A stretch of 64,000 nucleotides of DNA from Glandiceps talaboti (GCF_964340395.1 NC_135565.1:178501-242500), one strand, 5' to 3'. Positions 42,745 to 53,032 are shown, numbered from the stretch's first letter. Notes: generated by a model from the letters alone, not told the origin. Program-made: numbers and translations.

Positions 42745-44032
42745 TTACATTTTCCATGGATAGTAGTTGTACAAGTTTAAAGGCGGATGTTTTTTTTCAA
42801 TAACATGGCTTAATAAAACGGACTTGTAATTCTCTATATAATGGAGTATAAAATGAAATTCGTCCTCGACATCATTATTACAGTGTGGACAATTTCTCAT
42901 ACGCCTTAATGTACCATGATAACGCCCAGTTTCTATGGTTAAATTATGGGACGAGAGACGATATTTGGAAATCAATTTCTTATACAAACTAGGTCTCGGC
43001 TTACCCAAATAATATTGCAAACGGAATGCATCATTCAAGTATTTATAAAATACACATTTTGGCGATTCATCAATTTGTGCCGCAAGGCTCTGTTGCGCAT
43101 GATCAAAAATTCTTTGTTTAATAACCACAAGATACTTTTTATCCAGACACTGATTAGACCAGATACTACTGAAACCTAAAAACAGTAACTCCTGCTTAAT
43201 ATGAAATAACCAATTTACCTCGTTACTATTTTCTACTCTATCATACATATATTCATAAACAACCTTTCAAATACAGATATCTGTGTCAAATAATTTACAC
43301 CAGTAGCTTATCATATGGTAAATTCTAGTACATTTCATTGGATACCGACCAAGCTCCTGGTACACCATAGCATTACATGTAGACTTCTTCACACCTAGTA
43401 TTCGTTTACAAAAATCTAAATGAACCCTTTCAATGATATGTCCTTTCTGCATGCATGTGGGCCCATACCTCAGATGCATAGTTTAAAATACTACCAACAT
43501 AACAGTCAAATAATGACATCAAAGTCTCATGGTTCAGGTACAGTGATTTGGTATTGCGAAACATAGCAAACAAAGCCTTTCTACCTTGTTCCGCTATTTG
43601 TTTTTCAGCCATGCAAAATCTGTTATTATAGTAAAGTAGAATGCCAAGGTATGTAAATCTATCAACTATTTCAAGGATTTGACCATTATAGACCCATCAC
43701 TCAAAATTTCTCACCCTACCATCCTTCCTGAAAACCATGACCTTTGTTTTTTGAATATTTACACCAAGGTCCCATTCATGGGAGTAATTACAAAGATAGT
43801 CCAACTGGCTTTGTAGCCCTTCAACACTTTCAGAAAAAAGTACCAAATCTTCAGCATACATTAAAAGAAAAAGACTCAAGGATTTACAATCAAAGGGAAT
43901 ACAATTGTTAGTCAAGAACCCCATTTCAAAGTCATTAATATACAATGAAAATAGAATAGTAGACAATATTTCTCCTTGCATTAACCCAAGCGTACTAGTG
44001 AAACAAGTCATTGAAAATGACATAGTCCCCAC
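42745..44032 (-). pseudogene. LINE ORF2, RT catalytic core (second half) to C-terminus
   Basis: The minus strand gives GLMQGEILSTILFSLYIND, then LLMYAEDLVLFSES, the RT palm motif with YAED instead of the usual YADD. NIQKTKVMVFRKDGR follows, as in L1/Tx1-like and related LINEs. The C-terminal half continues in several frames (frame changes near 43690, 43450 and 43255). It ends with CPHCNNDVEDEFHF, a cysteine/histidine motif typical of LINE ORF2 C-termini. The stop is at 42745. The several frameshifts and the Asp-to-Glu change mean that it cannot encode an active enzyme. The N-terminal half of RT is across element B at 45132-45356, with roughly 100 residues (including the first catalytic Asp block) missing. 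Confidence 0.8.
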
Positions 44033-44039
44033 TATGATT

Positions 44040-45131
44040 GGGTTTTAAGGAACTGGTAGTTTATGTTGTCATTTTCAAACCTGGTTAATGTTGTTTGGCC
44101 TCATATGGTTGTTTTTGATATCACTACTCTGTTCAAGCATGTCTGAGTTATGGCTTTGGACATGAAAACTGTGCCAACAAAATGGCTGCCAGGCAGCCAT
44201 ATTGGATCGTATCACGACAACAATGAATATGCACATATATGTCACAGAACACTGTGCTAATACCAACTTTGAATGAGATCTGTTCAAGCATGTCTGAGTT
44301 ATGGCTTTGGACATGGAAAATTTGCAAACAAAATGGCTGCCAGGCAGCCATATTAGATTGTATCACGACGAAAATGGATATGCACATGTATGTCATAGAA
44401 CACTGTGCTAATACCAACTTTGAATGAGATCTGTTCAAGCATGTCTGAGTTATGGCTTTGGACATGGAAAATTCGTAAACAAAATGGCTGCCAGGCAGCC
44501 ATATTGGATCGTATCACGACAACAATGAATATGCACATGTATGTCATAGAACACTGTCCTAATGGCAACTTTGAATGAGATCTGTTCAAGCATGTCTGAG
44601 TTATGGCTTAGACATGGAAAATTCACAAACAAAATGGCTGCCAGGCAGCCATATCGGACCATGTCATGATGAAAATGGATATGCACATGTATGACATAGA
44701 ACACTGTCCTAATACCAACTTTGAATGAGATCTGTTCAAGCATGTCTGAGTTATGGCTTTGGACATCGAAAATTCGCAAACAAAATGGCTGCCAGGCAGC
44801 CATATTGGATCCTATCACGACAACAATGAATATGCACATGTATGTCATATAACACTGTCCTAATAGCAACTTTGAATGAGATCTGTTCATGCATGTCTGA
44901 GTTATGGCTTTGGACAGGGAAAATTCGCAAACAAAATGGCTGCTAGGTGGCCATATTGGATCGTATCATAAAACAAATTGATGTGCATATGTATGCCATA
45001 GTATATTGCCCCTGTACCAAGTTTAAAAAAAATAAGTCCAGGCATCTCCAAGAAACAGCTGCGGACGGACGGACGGACGGACGGAACCCAATCTATAAGT
45101 CCCCGTCCGGGCTTCGTCCGGCGGGGACTAA
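44040..45131 (+). mobile_element. Element B: about 151-bp tandem repeats with hairpin tail, inserted in the LINE RT
   Basis: Near-identical units begin GAATGAGATCTGTTCAAGCA at about 44271, 44422, 44573, 44723 and 44874 (period 150-151). Each contains AAAATGGCTGCCAGGCAGCC, an inverted repeat in itself. The tail is a (GGAC)n stretch, then AACCCAATCTATAAG and a hairpin whose arms are AGTCCCCG and CGGGGACT, ending CTAA (45128-45131) before T. Right of it LINE sequence resumes at once. The left border is uncertain by tens of bases. Minus-strand frames in the units look like repeated peptides only because 150 is divisible by 3; they are not genes. Confidence 0.7.
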
Positions 45132-46255
45132 TTACGGCAGTGAAAAGTTTACCTAAATGACTTACTAAACTAATACCACAATAATTGGTGGGATCTTTGG
45201 CATCGCCCTTTTTAAATATGATATAATAGAGGATCTTTTCAAAAATTCTTTGGGGTTATGGTTTTTCAAATGAGCAAGCGTATCTCCTTCAGTACACAAA
45301 TAATATCGCTTCCGCTTAGCTTCTAAAATTTTATATTTTTGTTTCTTTTCATTCAAAAAAGTGTGGTGCTCAGTAGTCTTACTCCTGTTGAATTAGTTGA
45401 GTGCACATTTGTATTCTCTGTAATATCGCTTTAGCTCATCATTAAACCAAGGTTTGTCAGGTACATTACGAGACAATATATTTACATCAAAGGTATGAAC
45501 ATTGCTATCGGGTGTTCGAGATCGGGTAGCATAGGATTTACAGAAAGGAGTGAATATCTCACTCAGCACACTAGTGAAATTATCAACGTTACTATTCATG
45601 GTAGCTTGTGAAACAATCTCAGCTTCATTGAAAGAAGTGTGAATTTTATCAAGATTCACTCGTACTGCCTCACGGCATTGTGGTGCAAGATTAGTGTTCC
45701 AATGGTACACTTCACGAACTTTCCCTGTACTGAGTTCAATGTTCTCTACTTGTGGATGCAAATAGCTGACTGCCAATTCTACATGTAGGGGCGCATGGTC
45801 AGAATATTCATTAAAGTTACACACAATATATTTACTAACAATAGGGAAAAATGCTGGTGGGGTCAACACACAGTCAATTATACACTCATTCCACGTACCC
45901 CTTTGAATGAGTCATTACTGTTGCCACCTGTATGGCTACCATTCAAAATCCGCAAACCAGTCGACTTGCATAAATTAATTAACCTAGTTCCATATTCATT
46001 AGTCCCTGTGTAAGGATTTACACGTGTAGATAAAGTTACGTCACTGTGGTATGTAAAGACATCTCTGGGGTTGACTGAATCATGCAAATTATCATATCGT
46101 ATGAAATCATCGCACGTTCTAGTTCGACTATTTGTATCGCCAATAACAATAACTTTGCCAGAAGTTTGAAAAGTTGCAATTTGGTTTTCAAGCTCATAGA
46201 AAATATCATGATCATAATACCAACGTACTAGAAGTAGGAGCAGCATACAACACCC
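45132..46255 (-). pseudogene. LINE ORF2: endonuclease remnant, linker and RT N-terminus
   Basis: The minus strand encodes the second half of an AP-type endonuclease: VIVIGDTNSRT with the catalytic Asp-Asn pair, TGLRILNGSHTGG, then YSDHAPLHVEL, which holds the Ser-Asp-His terminal motif. A linker with PWFNDELKRYYREYK follows, then an RT start (DPTNYCGISLVSHLGKLFT at about 45150-45210). Frame changes lie near 45873, 45390 and 45220. The first half of the endonuclease is absent: the sequence passes straight from ORF1-like sequence to the middle of the domain near 46250. RT is broken at about 45132 by element B. Confidence 0.8.
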
Positions 46256-46949
46256 CATCAATATATAGTTTATCCTTTACCAACGCAACCTTGCGGTTCT
46301 CAGCCTTAGCTTTCTGTAGTATGGGGAGAAGAGCTCTTCTTCTGTCCTGAACCACCTTCGGGAACTGTTCGCCTATGGAGAATGTTGTACCACGTAGTTT
46401 ACCGCTGGACTTTCTGGTCGTTTTGTGTTGAGTGAACCTTTAGAATTTCACAACTATGGGACGTCTTGTATTAGGCCGTGGTCTTCCAATTCTGTGTGCC
46501 CGGTCGATATTCACAGGTTCTTCAATGCCGAGGTTTCTGTGCAAAAATTCTGAATCTTGTCAGTGCAATCCTCGCCCTCCGTTTCAGGTATGTTGAAGAA
46601 TAAAAGATTATCCCTCATTGATCTACATTGAAGGTCCACGACCTGTTCAGTCAAATTCGTAGTTTTTTGCACGATACCTTTCAGTGACTCCCTCAACCCG
46701 GTAACAACGGCTTCCGTCTGATTTCGATAACACTCAAAATCCGACTTACTTTCGTCAAGCATGCCACTGATAAATTCTTGACTTTTCTCAACTTCTATGA
46801 CCCGTCTATCAATCGACTTAATGTCATTTTTCACTTCACTCACCGCACGGTCTATTTCGTCCAATTTATCAAGACGTTTTGAAATTTCGTCCATACGTGT
46901 CAGCAATTCTAGTGCCCAGGGGGCCAGTGCAATGGGGTTGATGCATATT
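46250..46949 (-). pseudogene. LINE ORF1, coiled coil and RRM/C-terminal part
   Basis: In minus-strand reading, APWALELLTRMDEISKRLD begins a heptad-rich coiled coil. It runs into VVDLQCRSMRDNLLFFNIPE, typical of L1/Tx1-type ORF1 (Transposase_22 family) nucleic-acid chaperones. After one frame change near 46535 the C-terminal domain continues with VNIDRAHRIGRPRP, KLRGTTFSIGEQFPK and RRALLPILQKAKAENRKVA, ending near 46250 in YIDGVLY. A premature TAA lies after PIVVKF (about 46440). The N-terminal part lies beyond the DIRS at 52298-52618. L1-type ORF1 proteins trimerise and coat LINE RNA. Confidence 0.8.
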
Positions 46950-47121
46950 AAGAGTTTCCCCAAAAGGAAACATTTTTCTATAAGATCAATCTACTTACCT
47001 GATGCATAACAATTAGGCTATATTTGCATACTCATAACCCCACTAGGCAAGAATTCTTGGTCTCGCGATAGACGAGGTCGCCCTCTCACCGATACTACCA
47101 ATACTAGCCAGTTTTTATTTG
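46950..47121 (-). repeat. DIRS 3' inverted terminal repeat
   Basis: It begins AAGAGTTTCCCC at 46950 and runs through TTACCTGATGCATAACAATT, CCCACTAGGCAAGAATTC and CAATACTAGCCAG. It is inverted relative to 52168-52297, with near identity over the shared part. Differences are a 17-bp insertion after GATAGAC (about 47068) and a different outermost 30 nt, which is matched instead by half of the ICR. Confidence 0.9.
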
Positions 47122-47178
47122 CCAGCCCATCCTTAAATACAAGTGTATTTCCCAACAAGTGGGGAGGAGGGTGGGTAC

Positions 47179-47284
47179 TGCATCAGGTAAGTAGATTGAT
47201 CTTATAGAAAAATGTTTCCTTGTGGGGAAACTCTTATTCTATTGCAATCAATCAACTTACCTGATGCATAACAATTAGGCTATT
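47179..47284 (-). repeat. DIRS internal complementary region (ICR)
   Basis: The first half (47179-47234: TGCATCAGGTAAGTAGATTG ... GGGGAAACTCTT) is the reverse complement of the outer end of the 3' repeat at 46950-47004. The second half (47234-47284: ATTCTATTGCAATCAATC ... AATTAGGCTAT) is the reverse complement of the outer end of the 5' repeat at 52248-52297. This templates joining of the two termini. Confidence 0.9.
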
Positions 47285-47350
47285 AACAGAATACAAAGAT
47301 ATCTGTGGAGGTGGGTAGTATATAATTATAAAGACAAAAGGAACTTTCAC

Positions 47351-48403
47351 TCACCATCTAGTTAAGTTATTTTGCTTCTTGAGCTTAGGCTCGATAAACC
47401 AATTAAAGGCAGCTTCATCCATGCCAACATCTTTCAGGTAATAGCTGATGAAAGTAGTTGGTGATGCCCAGAATGCAGCTTTCATGATGTCATCAGTGCT
47501 AACACCATTAAACAATGCCCAGGATGATGCTAACGCAATTGTATCATGTGCAGTAATCCTGTGTAACTGACGACTGGCACTGTCCTGGTTGTTATAGGCA
47601 TAGAAAATAGTCCCTTTTATCCAGCGAGAGATAGAGCTTGGATGTGCTGGATTATGGGCATTAGATTTGTAAGCGAGAAACAACTGACTGTGATTACCTC
47701 TCAGTTTAGCAGTTGTCTTAATATAGCATTTTAATGCTCTGTAAGGACATAAGAACTTATCCTCAGAGTCTGATGAAAAGGCTGTGAGCTTTGGGACAAA
47801 GATAGCTGTGCCTGGGTGGTTTAAGGACTCATTCTTAGCCAGGAACTGCAGGTGAGGTATTAATCTGACCCCATTTGGTTCCCAGCGGATATGATTGGGA
47901 TCAATGGATAAAGCATGCAACTCACTTCGTCTACGACCTGTCACCACTGCTAGTAGAAAAACAGTCTTCCATGTCAGGAATTTAAGAGAGCATAAGTGAA
48001 TAGGTTCAAAAGGGCTGCCCCTGAGGCTGTCTAAGACCAGGGGAAGGTGCCACGGAGGGAGAAGATGCCGTTTAATAGGCCTCTGAACAAAGAAACCCTT
48101 GATAAGAGCAGAAAATGCAGGGTGACTACCTATTTTGACACCCTGTATCTCTGGTAACACTGCTGAGAGTGCTGATAAATAAGAGCTTATAGTTCTGACT
48201 TGAAGAGATCTGTCCTCAAAAAGGAAAACTAAGAAATCAGCAATCTGTCCTATACTTGGATTGCTGGGATTAACAGATTGTTTATGGCACCAACTATAAA
48301 AAGTCCTGATTTTGTTATCATAGGATTGTCTGGTGCTCTGTCTTCTAGCCCCACTTGCATATATTGCAGCTTTTTGTGAAAGGCCCTTCTCAAGCCATCG
48401 TTG
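47351..48403 (-). CDS. DIRS tyrosine recombinase (YR)
   Basis: About 350 residues form a DIRS-family tyrosine recombinase, which integrates the circular DNA intermediate. The N-terminal core-binding region includes RQSTRQSYDNKIRTFYSW. The catalytic part has the first Arg in VVTGRRRSELHAL, the HxxR position in ITAHDTIALASSWA, and FWASPTTFISYYLKD, which carries the Trp and the nucleophilic Tyr. The HxxR arginine is replaced by Ile (HDTI), so this copy is probably inactive. The frame is open upstream for hundreds of codons up to 50377, but the stretch between about 48403 and 49665 in this frame is not protein-like: it overlaps the RNase H frame. The true start is unknown; overlapping RT/RH and YR frames are usual in DIRS elements. 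Confidence 0.85.
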   Translation of the reverse strand, partial: QRWLEKGLSQKAAIYASGARRQSTRQSYDNKIRTFYSWCHKQSVNPSNPSIGQIADFLVFLFEDRSLQVRTISSYLSALSAVLPEIQGVKIGSHPAFSALIKGFFVQRPIKRHLLPPWHLPLVLDSLRGSPFEPIHLCSLKFLTWKTVFLLAVVTGRRRSELHALSIDPNHIRWEPNGVRLIPHLQFLAKNESLNHPGTAIFVPKLTAFSSDSEDKFLCPYRALKCYIKTTAKLRGNHSQLFLAYKSNAHNPAHPSSISRWIKGTIFYAYNNQDSASRQLHRITAHDTIALASSWALFNGVSTDDIMKAAFWASPTTFISYYLKDVGMDEAAFNWFIEPKLKKQNNLTRW

Positions 48404-49665
48404 CTGGATAATTTCCACGCAACCAGTTGCATTACACTTGGATCTGGATGATAAACTGTTGATTTGGGTTGAGACAGAAGATCCTCCCTCTCTGGTAATC
48501 TGAGTGGTATGTCTATTAGGAGGTCTAGTAGTTTTGGAAACCATAACCTTCTGGGCCAATTTGGTGCAATCAAGATTATGGTTGTTTCCTCTGAGCTTAT
48601 CTTTTGAAGTGCTCGAGGAATTAGAGGTACTGGTGGGAAGGCATACCCGTATAGGTGCTTCCATGAAATTGATAGAGCGTCTACTGCTTCCGCTCTTGGG
48701 TCTGGGAGCGGAGCATAGAATACTGGTAGTTGAGTGTTTGCTACTGTAGCAAAAAGGTCTACGAGTGGTCTGCCCAGTCTCAAGAATACCTCCTTCACCA
48801 CTGTTCTGTTCAAAGTCCACTCTGTAGGGATCATGCGGTTTATGGATAGGGCATCTGCGATCAGATTCTTTTTCCCCGGAATATGAGCTGCTCTGAGGGT
48901 TATACCCTTGCTCATGCACCAGTGACTCATTTCCCACACTAGCATGCACAGTGATGGGGAATGAGTTCCCCCTTGACGATTTATGTATGATACTACCATT
49001 GCATTGTCGGATCGTATCAGTACCCTTTGTTGTAGTATGTGGTTTATAAAGGCCTTCAGGGCATTCCACACTGCCATTAGCTCCAACCAGTTTATGTGCT
49101 TTTGTTGTTGGAATGAGGTCCACCTTCCTGATGCGATCAAGTCTCCATAGTGGGCCCCCCACCCCTGGACTGATGCGTCTGTTAACAGAGTGCTCTCTGG
49201 GGGTGGATGATATAAGGGAACTCCCTTGAAAAAGTTGTCTGGTACTACCCACCACCTGAGTGTGTCGATAAGTAATGGGTCCATTTGGATCAGTTTGTCT
49301 ATCGGATGAACAATAGGACGCCATTGTGAGATGAGGTATAACTGAAGTGGTCTCATGTACAACCTGGCATGAGGGATCAGTTGAGTGCATGACGCCATCA
49401 AACCGAGTAATCAAAGAAACTCTACTGCCGGAAATTGGTTCCTTGTCAGAAAGGGTTCTATCAATGTTCTGAGACTTTGGAACCTTTCCTGTGTTGGCAC
49501 TGCTATGCCTTTTACCAGATTCAGTGAAGCCCCTATGTAAATCAGGGTCTGGGAAGGTTGTAGGTCGGATTTTTCCCAGTTTGGGATCCAGCCCAACCGT
49601 ACCGCTGTCTGTAGAACTATTTGACGGTCTCTCACCAATTGGTTTTGAGAAGACTGTCTTGTCAA
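48250..49665 (-). pseudogene. DIRS RT C-terminus, RNase H and methyltransferase-like region
   Basis: This is the true continuation of RT in the second reading frame. It holds the RT thumb (GWIPNWEKSDLQPSQTLIYI), one TGA stop at 49411-49413, then LLGLMASC. RNase H follows with LLTDASVQGWGAHYG (Asp), INWLELMAVWNAL (Glu), LIRSDNAMVVSYINRQGG (Asp) and AHIPGKKNLIADALS (terminal Asp), so all four acidic positions are present. The next region (PLVDLFATVANTQLPVFYA, then WKHLYGYAFPPVPLIPRAL) is the DAM/methyltransferase-like segment that follows RNase H in DIRS elements. The frame ends at 48250, overlapping the start of the recombinase frame. RNase H removes the RNA strand during reverse transcription. 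Confidence 0.85.
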
Positions 49666-50377
49666 ACCAGTTGTCTAAGTACATGTGTATGTGGATACTG
49701 TGACTGTGAAGGTATTCCCCTATTACTGCTGTTACCTTGGTAAAGACTCGAGGGGATGATGCCAGGCCAAAAGGAAGGCACCTGAATTGGTAAACGGTCC
49801 CTCGGAACGCGAACCGAAGGAAGGGGCGATCTTTTACATGGATGGGGATGTGAAGGTACGCATCCTTCAAATCCAGTGAGAAGACCCAGTCGTTGACTTT
49901 TAAATTGTCATGAACTGACTGAATGGTTTCCATCTTGAAATGTTCCTTTTGTATGAAACCATTGAGAGGTCGGAGGTTGATGATCATTCTCCATCCTCCT
50001 GTCTTTTTTGGGACAAGGAAGACGGTACTGTAGAAACCTGGAGACCTCAGTGGAAAGGGAACCTGTTCTATGGCTCCTTTTTCCAACAAGGAGTTTATCT
50101 CTATTAATAGCACCTCCCTCTTTCCCACATTCCCGGGGGGTGTAGTGTAAATTGGACGATAAGTTACGGGTGGTCTGCTTGTAAACTCCAGACGGTAACC
50201 CGAGGCTATCACACTCAATACCCACTTGTTTTGGATGATTGACTGCCAGTGAGTGTAAAAGTGGGCCAACCTGCCCCCTACAGGAATGTGAGGAAGGGGG
50301 AGTGTAACCGTGAGTACTCCCTCCCCTCCTTTTTGAGAAGGGTAGTTGTCTACGTCACTGCTGGTCCTTTTTCCCAC
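49666..50377 (-). pseudogene. DIRS reverse transcriptase, N-terminal two-thirds
   Basis: About 237 residues are in frame: VFLVPKKTGGWRMIINLRPL (RT block), VFSLDLKDAYLHIPIH at about residues 165-180 with the first catalytic Asp, LPFGLASSPRVF at 201-212, and MYLDNWF at 232-238. The last should be YLDD; the second Asp is Asn (GAC to AAC). Just after it an extra T in TGGTTTGAC (about 49665) moves RT out of frame; the rest of the domain is at 48250-49665. The ATG at 50377 overlaps the end of gag by 23 bp. The long open frame that runs on from here to 47351 (1008 codons) joins RT to the recombinase through a non-coding middle and is not one protein. Confidence 0.85.
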
Positions 50378-51905
50378 GAAAGGGCAGCCAGCGTTTAGAC
50401 TGATTTGAGTTGGACTGCTTGTTCTGTCCTCGGTTGTCAGTCTTACTATTATTATAGTGAACTCGTCGAAGCTTTTGGGGTTGGTTACCCTTGGGCTTGG
50501 ACAGCACTGTTTTGCGTTTGTTTGTACCAGTGTTCATGGTTAGTTCAGAAATCTCTCTCACATCACGCGCAGATTCTGCTTCTTGATGTAGAATCTGAGA
50601 AAATTGACCATTAAACAACTTATCACCACATATAGGAAGCATGACTAAGCGTTGTCTTGTAACAGGAGTGGGAAAAGACAACTGGTCTAAAAATATCTCC
50701 CGTCTAGCATGAGTAGCCAGTGCAACAGCATGGATATTTTGATCTGCAGCTGACATAATGGCGTGTGTTAAGAAATTGACACTGCCTTGTAGAGCTTGGT
50801 CAGAAATACCAGAGCCTGCTGTCATTGCTTTGTTAATAAAAGCCGTCATGATAAGAGAATGTGACAAACAGCGTAATTGTACACGAAGTGCTCTGTCTAG
50901 TGCTGTTATACCTGTCTCTGTTTTGTCTGCAACCTTCTTAGCTGAAGCATCTGATCAGACTTTATTTTAGTGTGAATCAATGGTTCCACACTGGGAGATC
51001 TAGAGAACTCATCAAAGTCTTTATCCAACAATCTGAAAACACTGTCAGTAGACTTTCTGTATCTAGGGATACGAGGTAATCGTTTCTCCATACTCTGCCA
51101 TGTTTTAACCAACTCACCTTCAATAGGCAGTCTTGGAGGCAATTGTGACTTGTCCTCAACTGTATTGACATAGGAGGGACGAACAGTACTATCCTCCTTA
51201 GTAGTCTCACAGCCTAGTTCTGTGGAAATGAGGTTTAAAATATTTGTCAATTTCCCTGCAGAGCCATCACGCTCGGAAACACTGAACGATTGAAACTGAC
51301 TCGCTGTCCGAAATAGACTGATCCTCAGGAGCCTCTGTATTGTGTGAGGGATCCCCATAAGGACGTCTAAAAGGTAACTCCTGCTGTGGGAGGTTTGTGG
51401 TCTCATCAAACTCATTCCCAGCATAGAGAGATACCCCATCGGGTCTATCAAAACGTTCAGCTAAACTAGGATTGACACCCATCTCGGGAACCATAGTAGG
51501 CTGAGTACCAATGTTACCATCTGTCTCATTCGAAGTAGGGACTGTGCTATTACTCTGAGCTACAGCGCCCTCACTCGACAGATTCTGAGTAAATTTTCCT
51601 AACAAATTTTCGAATTGATTTGCCATTTGTAGAGAAAATTTATCGAAACGTTCATTAAGAATAGTATCCAAGTCGCGCCTGGACAAAATCTCGGATGACT
51701 TGGCACTCTTACCTTTCGAGGTGGACGTATTTATACCGGCCCTCGACTTACTACGTGTTGTCACTGGCTTCGGCACGGGTTGTTGTGGAGTCGTGCCGAC
51801 GAACGCTTCACATACCTCGTGTCCACACTTAGGGTCCATCTTTTTGTAGCATTGAGTACATAGTAGAACTTTCTTCCATGTTCGTAGAATTCTAAAAGAA
51901 AGCAC
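50355..51905 (-). pseudogene. DIRS gag-like ORF
   Basis: A nucleocapsid-like protein is encoded in three frames. The first part (51905 to about 51285) carries CTQCYKKMDPKCGHEVC, a possible Zn-binding cluster, then Ser/Thr-rich sequence. After a frameshift near 51285 it continues SVSERDGSAGKLTNILN and a region typical of DIRS/Ngaro gag (LPRIPRYRKSTDSVFRLLDK, then DFDEFSRSPSVEPLI). A second frameshift near 50955 leads to ITALDRALRVQLRCLSHSL and a basic tail (KRWLPFRGKKDQQ) ending at 50355. The pol frame starts 23 bp before that stop. Without the two indels it would be about 515 residues. The start at 51905 is the first ATG; upstream is terminal repeat and leader. Confidence 0.75.
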
Positions 51906-52167
51906 ACTGGAAACACGAGAACAGTAGTTCCGGTTATGTTTTGAGATATCGGAAGTTCAGACTGATAGCGTGCTACGCTAACGTACGTCAGGAAATTTTA
52001 CATTACTACGCTAATAAATGTCTTTGAAACTACAAAAGAACCTCAAAGAGAAAATTTGTCCCACACAGGGACAGGAAAGAACGGAAATACCTGCAAGGGT
52101 AGCGCCGTTAAATGTTCGAAGAACTTTATCGGAGTATGAGTGTAGCGATGCATACTCAATGCTAGGT

Positions 52168-52297
52168 AAATAAGAACTGGCTAGTATTGGTAGTATCGTC
52201 TATCGCAAGACCAAGAATTCTTGCCTAGTGGGGTTATGAGTATGCAAATATAGCCTAATTGTTATGCATCAGGTAAGTTGATTGATTGCAATAGAAT
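52168..52297 (-). repeat. DIRS 5' inverted terminal repeat
   Basis: On the + strand it runs from AATAAGAACTGGCTAGTATT through CCAAGAATTCTTGCCTAGTG and AATTGTTATGCATCAGG to TTGCAATAGAAT at 52297. It is inverted with respect to 46950-47121. Its outermost bases pair with the second half of the ICR. It presumably holds the promoter; no TATA box is obvious. Confidence 0.9.
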
Positions 52298-52618
52298 GAG
52301 ACGTATTCTGCAGAGAGCCTGGTAGAAACAAATGCATGTTCATCGGCTGTTGCAGGAACTGTGGACTAACAGCAAATGACTGAGGATTGTAAGTGGGTGT
52401 CATCTGGCCTGTACTTGGTTGGGGTGAGAGCACACCTGTGTTCATGGACAATGGCTCATTATTGATGCATTCGCCATATTGACCGTTAGAGTTTTGTCAC
52501 TCAGATCACCTTTTTTTTCGATTTAGTTCGCTTCTTCTTTGATGGGGGCTTGCTCATTCAGCTTAGTTAGTCCACAAAAATCATTAGGTTGAGACCCGAG
52601 CATGGTGACAGGTTCCAT
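52298..52618 (-). pseudogene. LINE ORF1 N-terminus, cut off by the DIRS
   Basis: The minus-strand ATG at 52616-52618 begins MEPVTMLGSQPNDF. After a frame change near 52545 a basic stretch PSKKKRTKSKKK follows. After further breaks come Pro/Gln/Ser-rich sequences MNTGVLSPQPSTGQ and NPQSFAVSPQFLQQP, ending LPGSLQNTS at the DIRS border. A low-complexity Pro/Gln N-terminus before a coiled coil suits LINE ORF1. Assignment depends on position, because this part is not conserved between families. Confidence 0.55.
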
Positions 52619-53032
52619 TTTCAACTAAACAGCCCAAAAACTTCCAGTAAACCGGAGCTCAGTACCACCACATGTTTGCTCTGTGACCATTGTCCTCCAA
52701 CATTGCCTACCTGATGATGTTGTTATTTGACCAAAACACCAGTGTTGCAGCCAGCCTTTTGGAAGAGTGGGACATAGTGTCCCAAGACTTTCATTTTTCT
52801 GGGTCATCATAAATGTTTTGGGGACATTAATATTTATAAAAAAAACATCAATGGCGTTGTAGCACAACTGTACAGTATTTCAAAATATTTACCCACATGC
52901 TGATCCATGCTAGATATTTGCTGAATGATTATGCAGTTGCTATAGGCGTGGTTATGTTGCTAAACATATTTGCATACAATTTTAGTGTGGGTCATCTATG
53001 GATAGTCCATGGGCCAGAGGGGGTTACCGTGC

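Larger units (their letters stand above)
46950..52297 (-). mobile_element. DIRS-type tyrosine-recombinase retrotransposon, structurally complete
   Basis: The element is transcribed on the minus strand: right inverted terminal repeat (5'), gag-like ORF, RT-RNase H, tyrosine recombinase, internal complementary region (ICR), left inverted terminal repeat (3'). The ends are inverted rather than direct. The ICR at 47179-47284 is complementary to both outer ends joined together, the diagnostic DIRS arrangement used to make a circular intermediate that is integrated by the recombinase without a target duplication. It sits inside LINE ORF1 (52298-52618 on one side, 46250-46949 on the other). Coding lesions: two frameshifts in gag, a YLDN active site, one frameshift and one TGA in pol, and loss of one recombinase arginine. 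Confidence 0.92.
42561..52701 (-). mobile_element. Degenerate L1/Tx1-like LINE, interrupted by DIRS and element B
   Basis: Both borders follow from an uninterrupted relative of the target at 54895-54935: host repeat stops at 42560 and resumes at 52702. Read on the minus strand the element has a short 5' UTR, ORF1 (from 52618), a remnant of the endonuclease, reverse transcriptase and a C-terminal CCHC-like region (to 42745), then a 3' UTR with AATAAAG at about 42578. Removing the DIRS (5.35 kb) and element B (about 1.1 kb) leaves about 3.7 kb, shorter than a full LINE. Deletions are visible at the ORF1/ORF2 junction and in the RT core. No target-site duplication is obvious. It is a dead copy. 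Confidence 0.8.

Noticed and set aside
44075-44890. Several 80-146-codon repeated-peptide frames
   Set aside because: They come from a 150-151-bp tandem repeat with period divisible by 3. The peptide has no domain and starts differ between units.
49411-49413. TGA in the DIRS RT frame read as a recoded codon
   Set aside because: No recoding structure was seen, and the copy has other lesions (YLDN, frameshifts), so a plain nonsense mutation is simpler.
47351-50377. Single 1008-residue RT-recombinase fusion protein
   Set aside because: The middle third is not protein-like and overlaps a clear RNase H in another frame. A one-base insertion near 49665 explains the apparent fusion.
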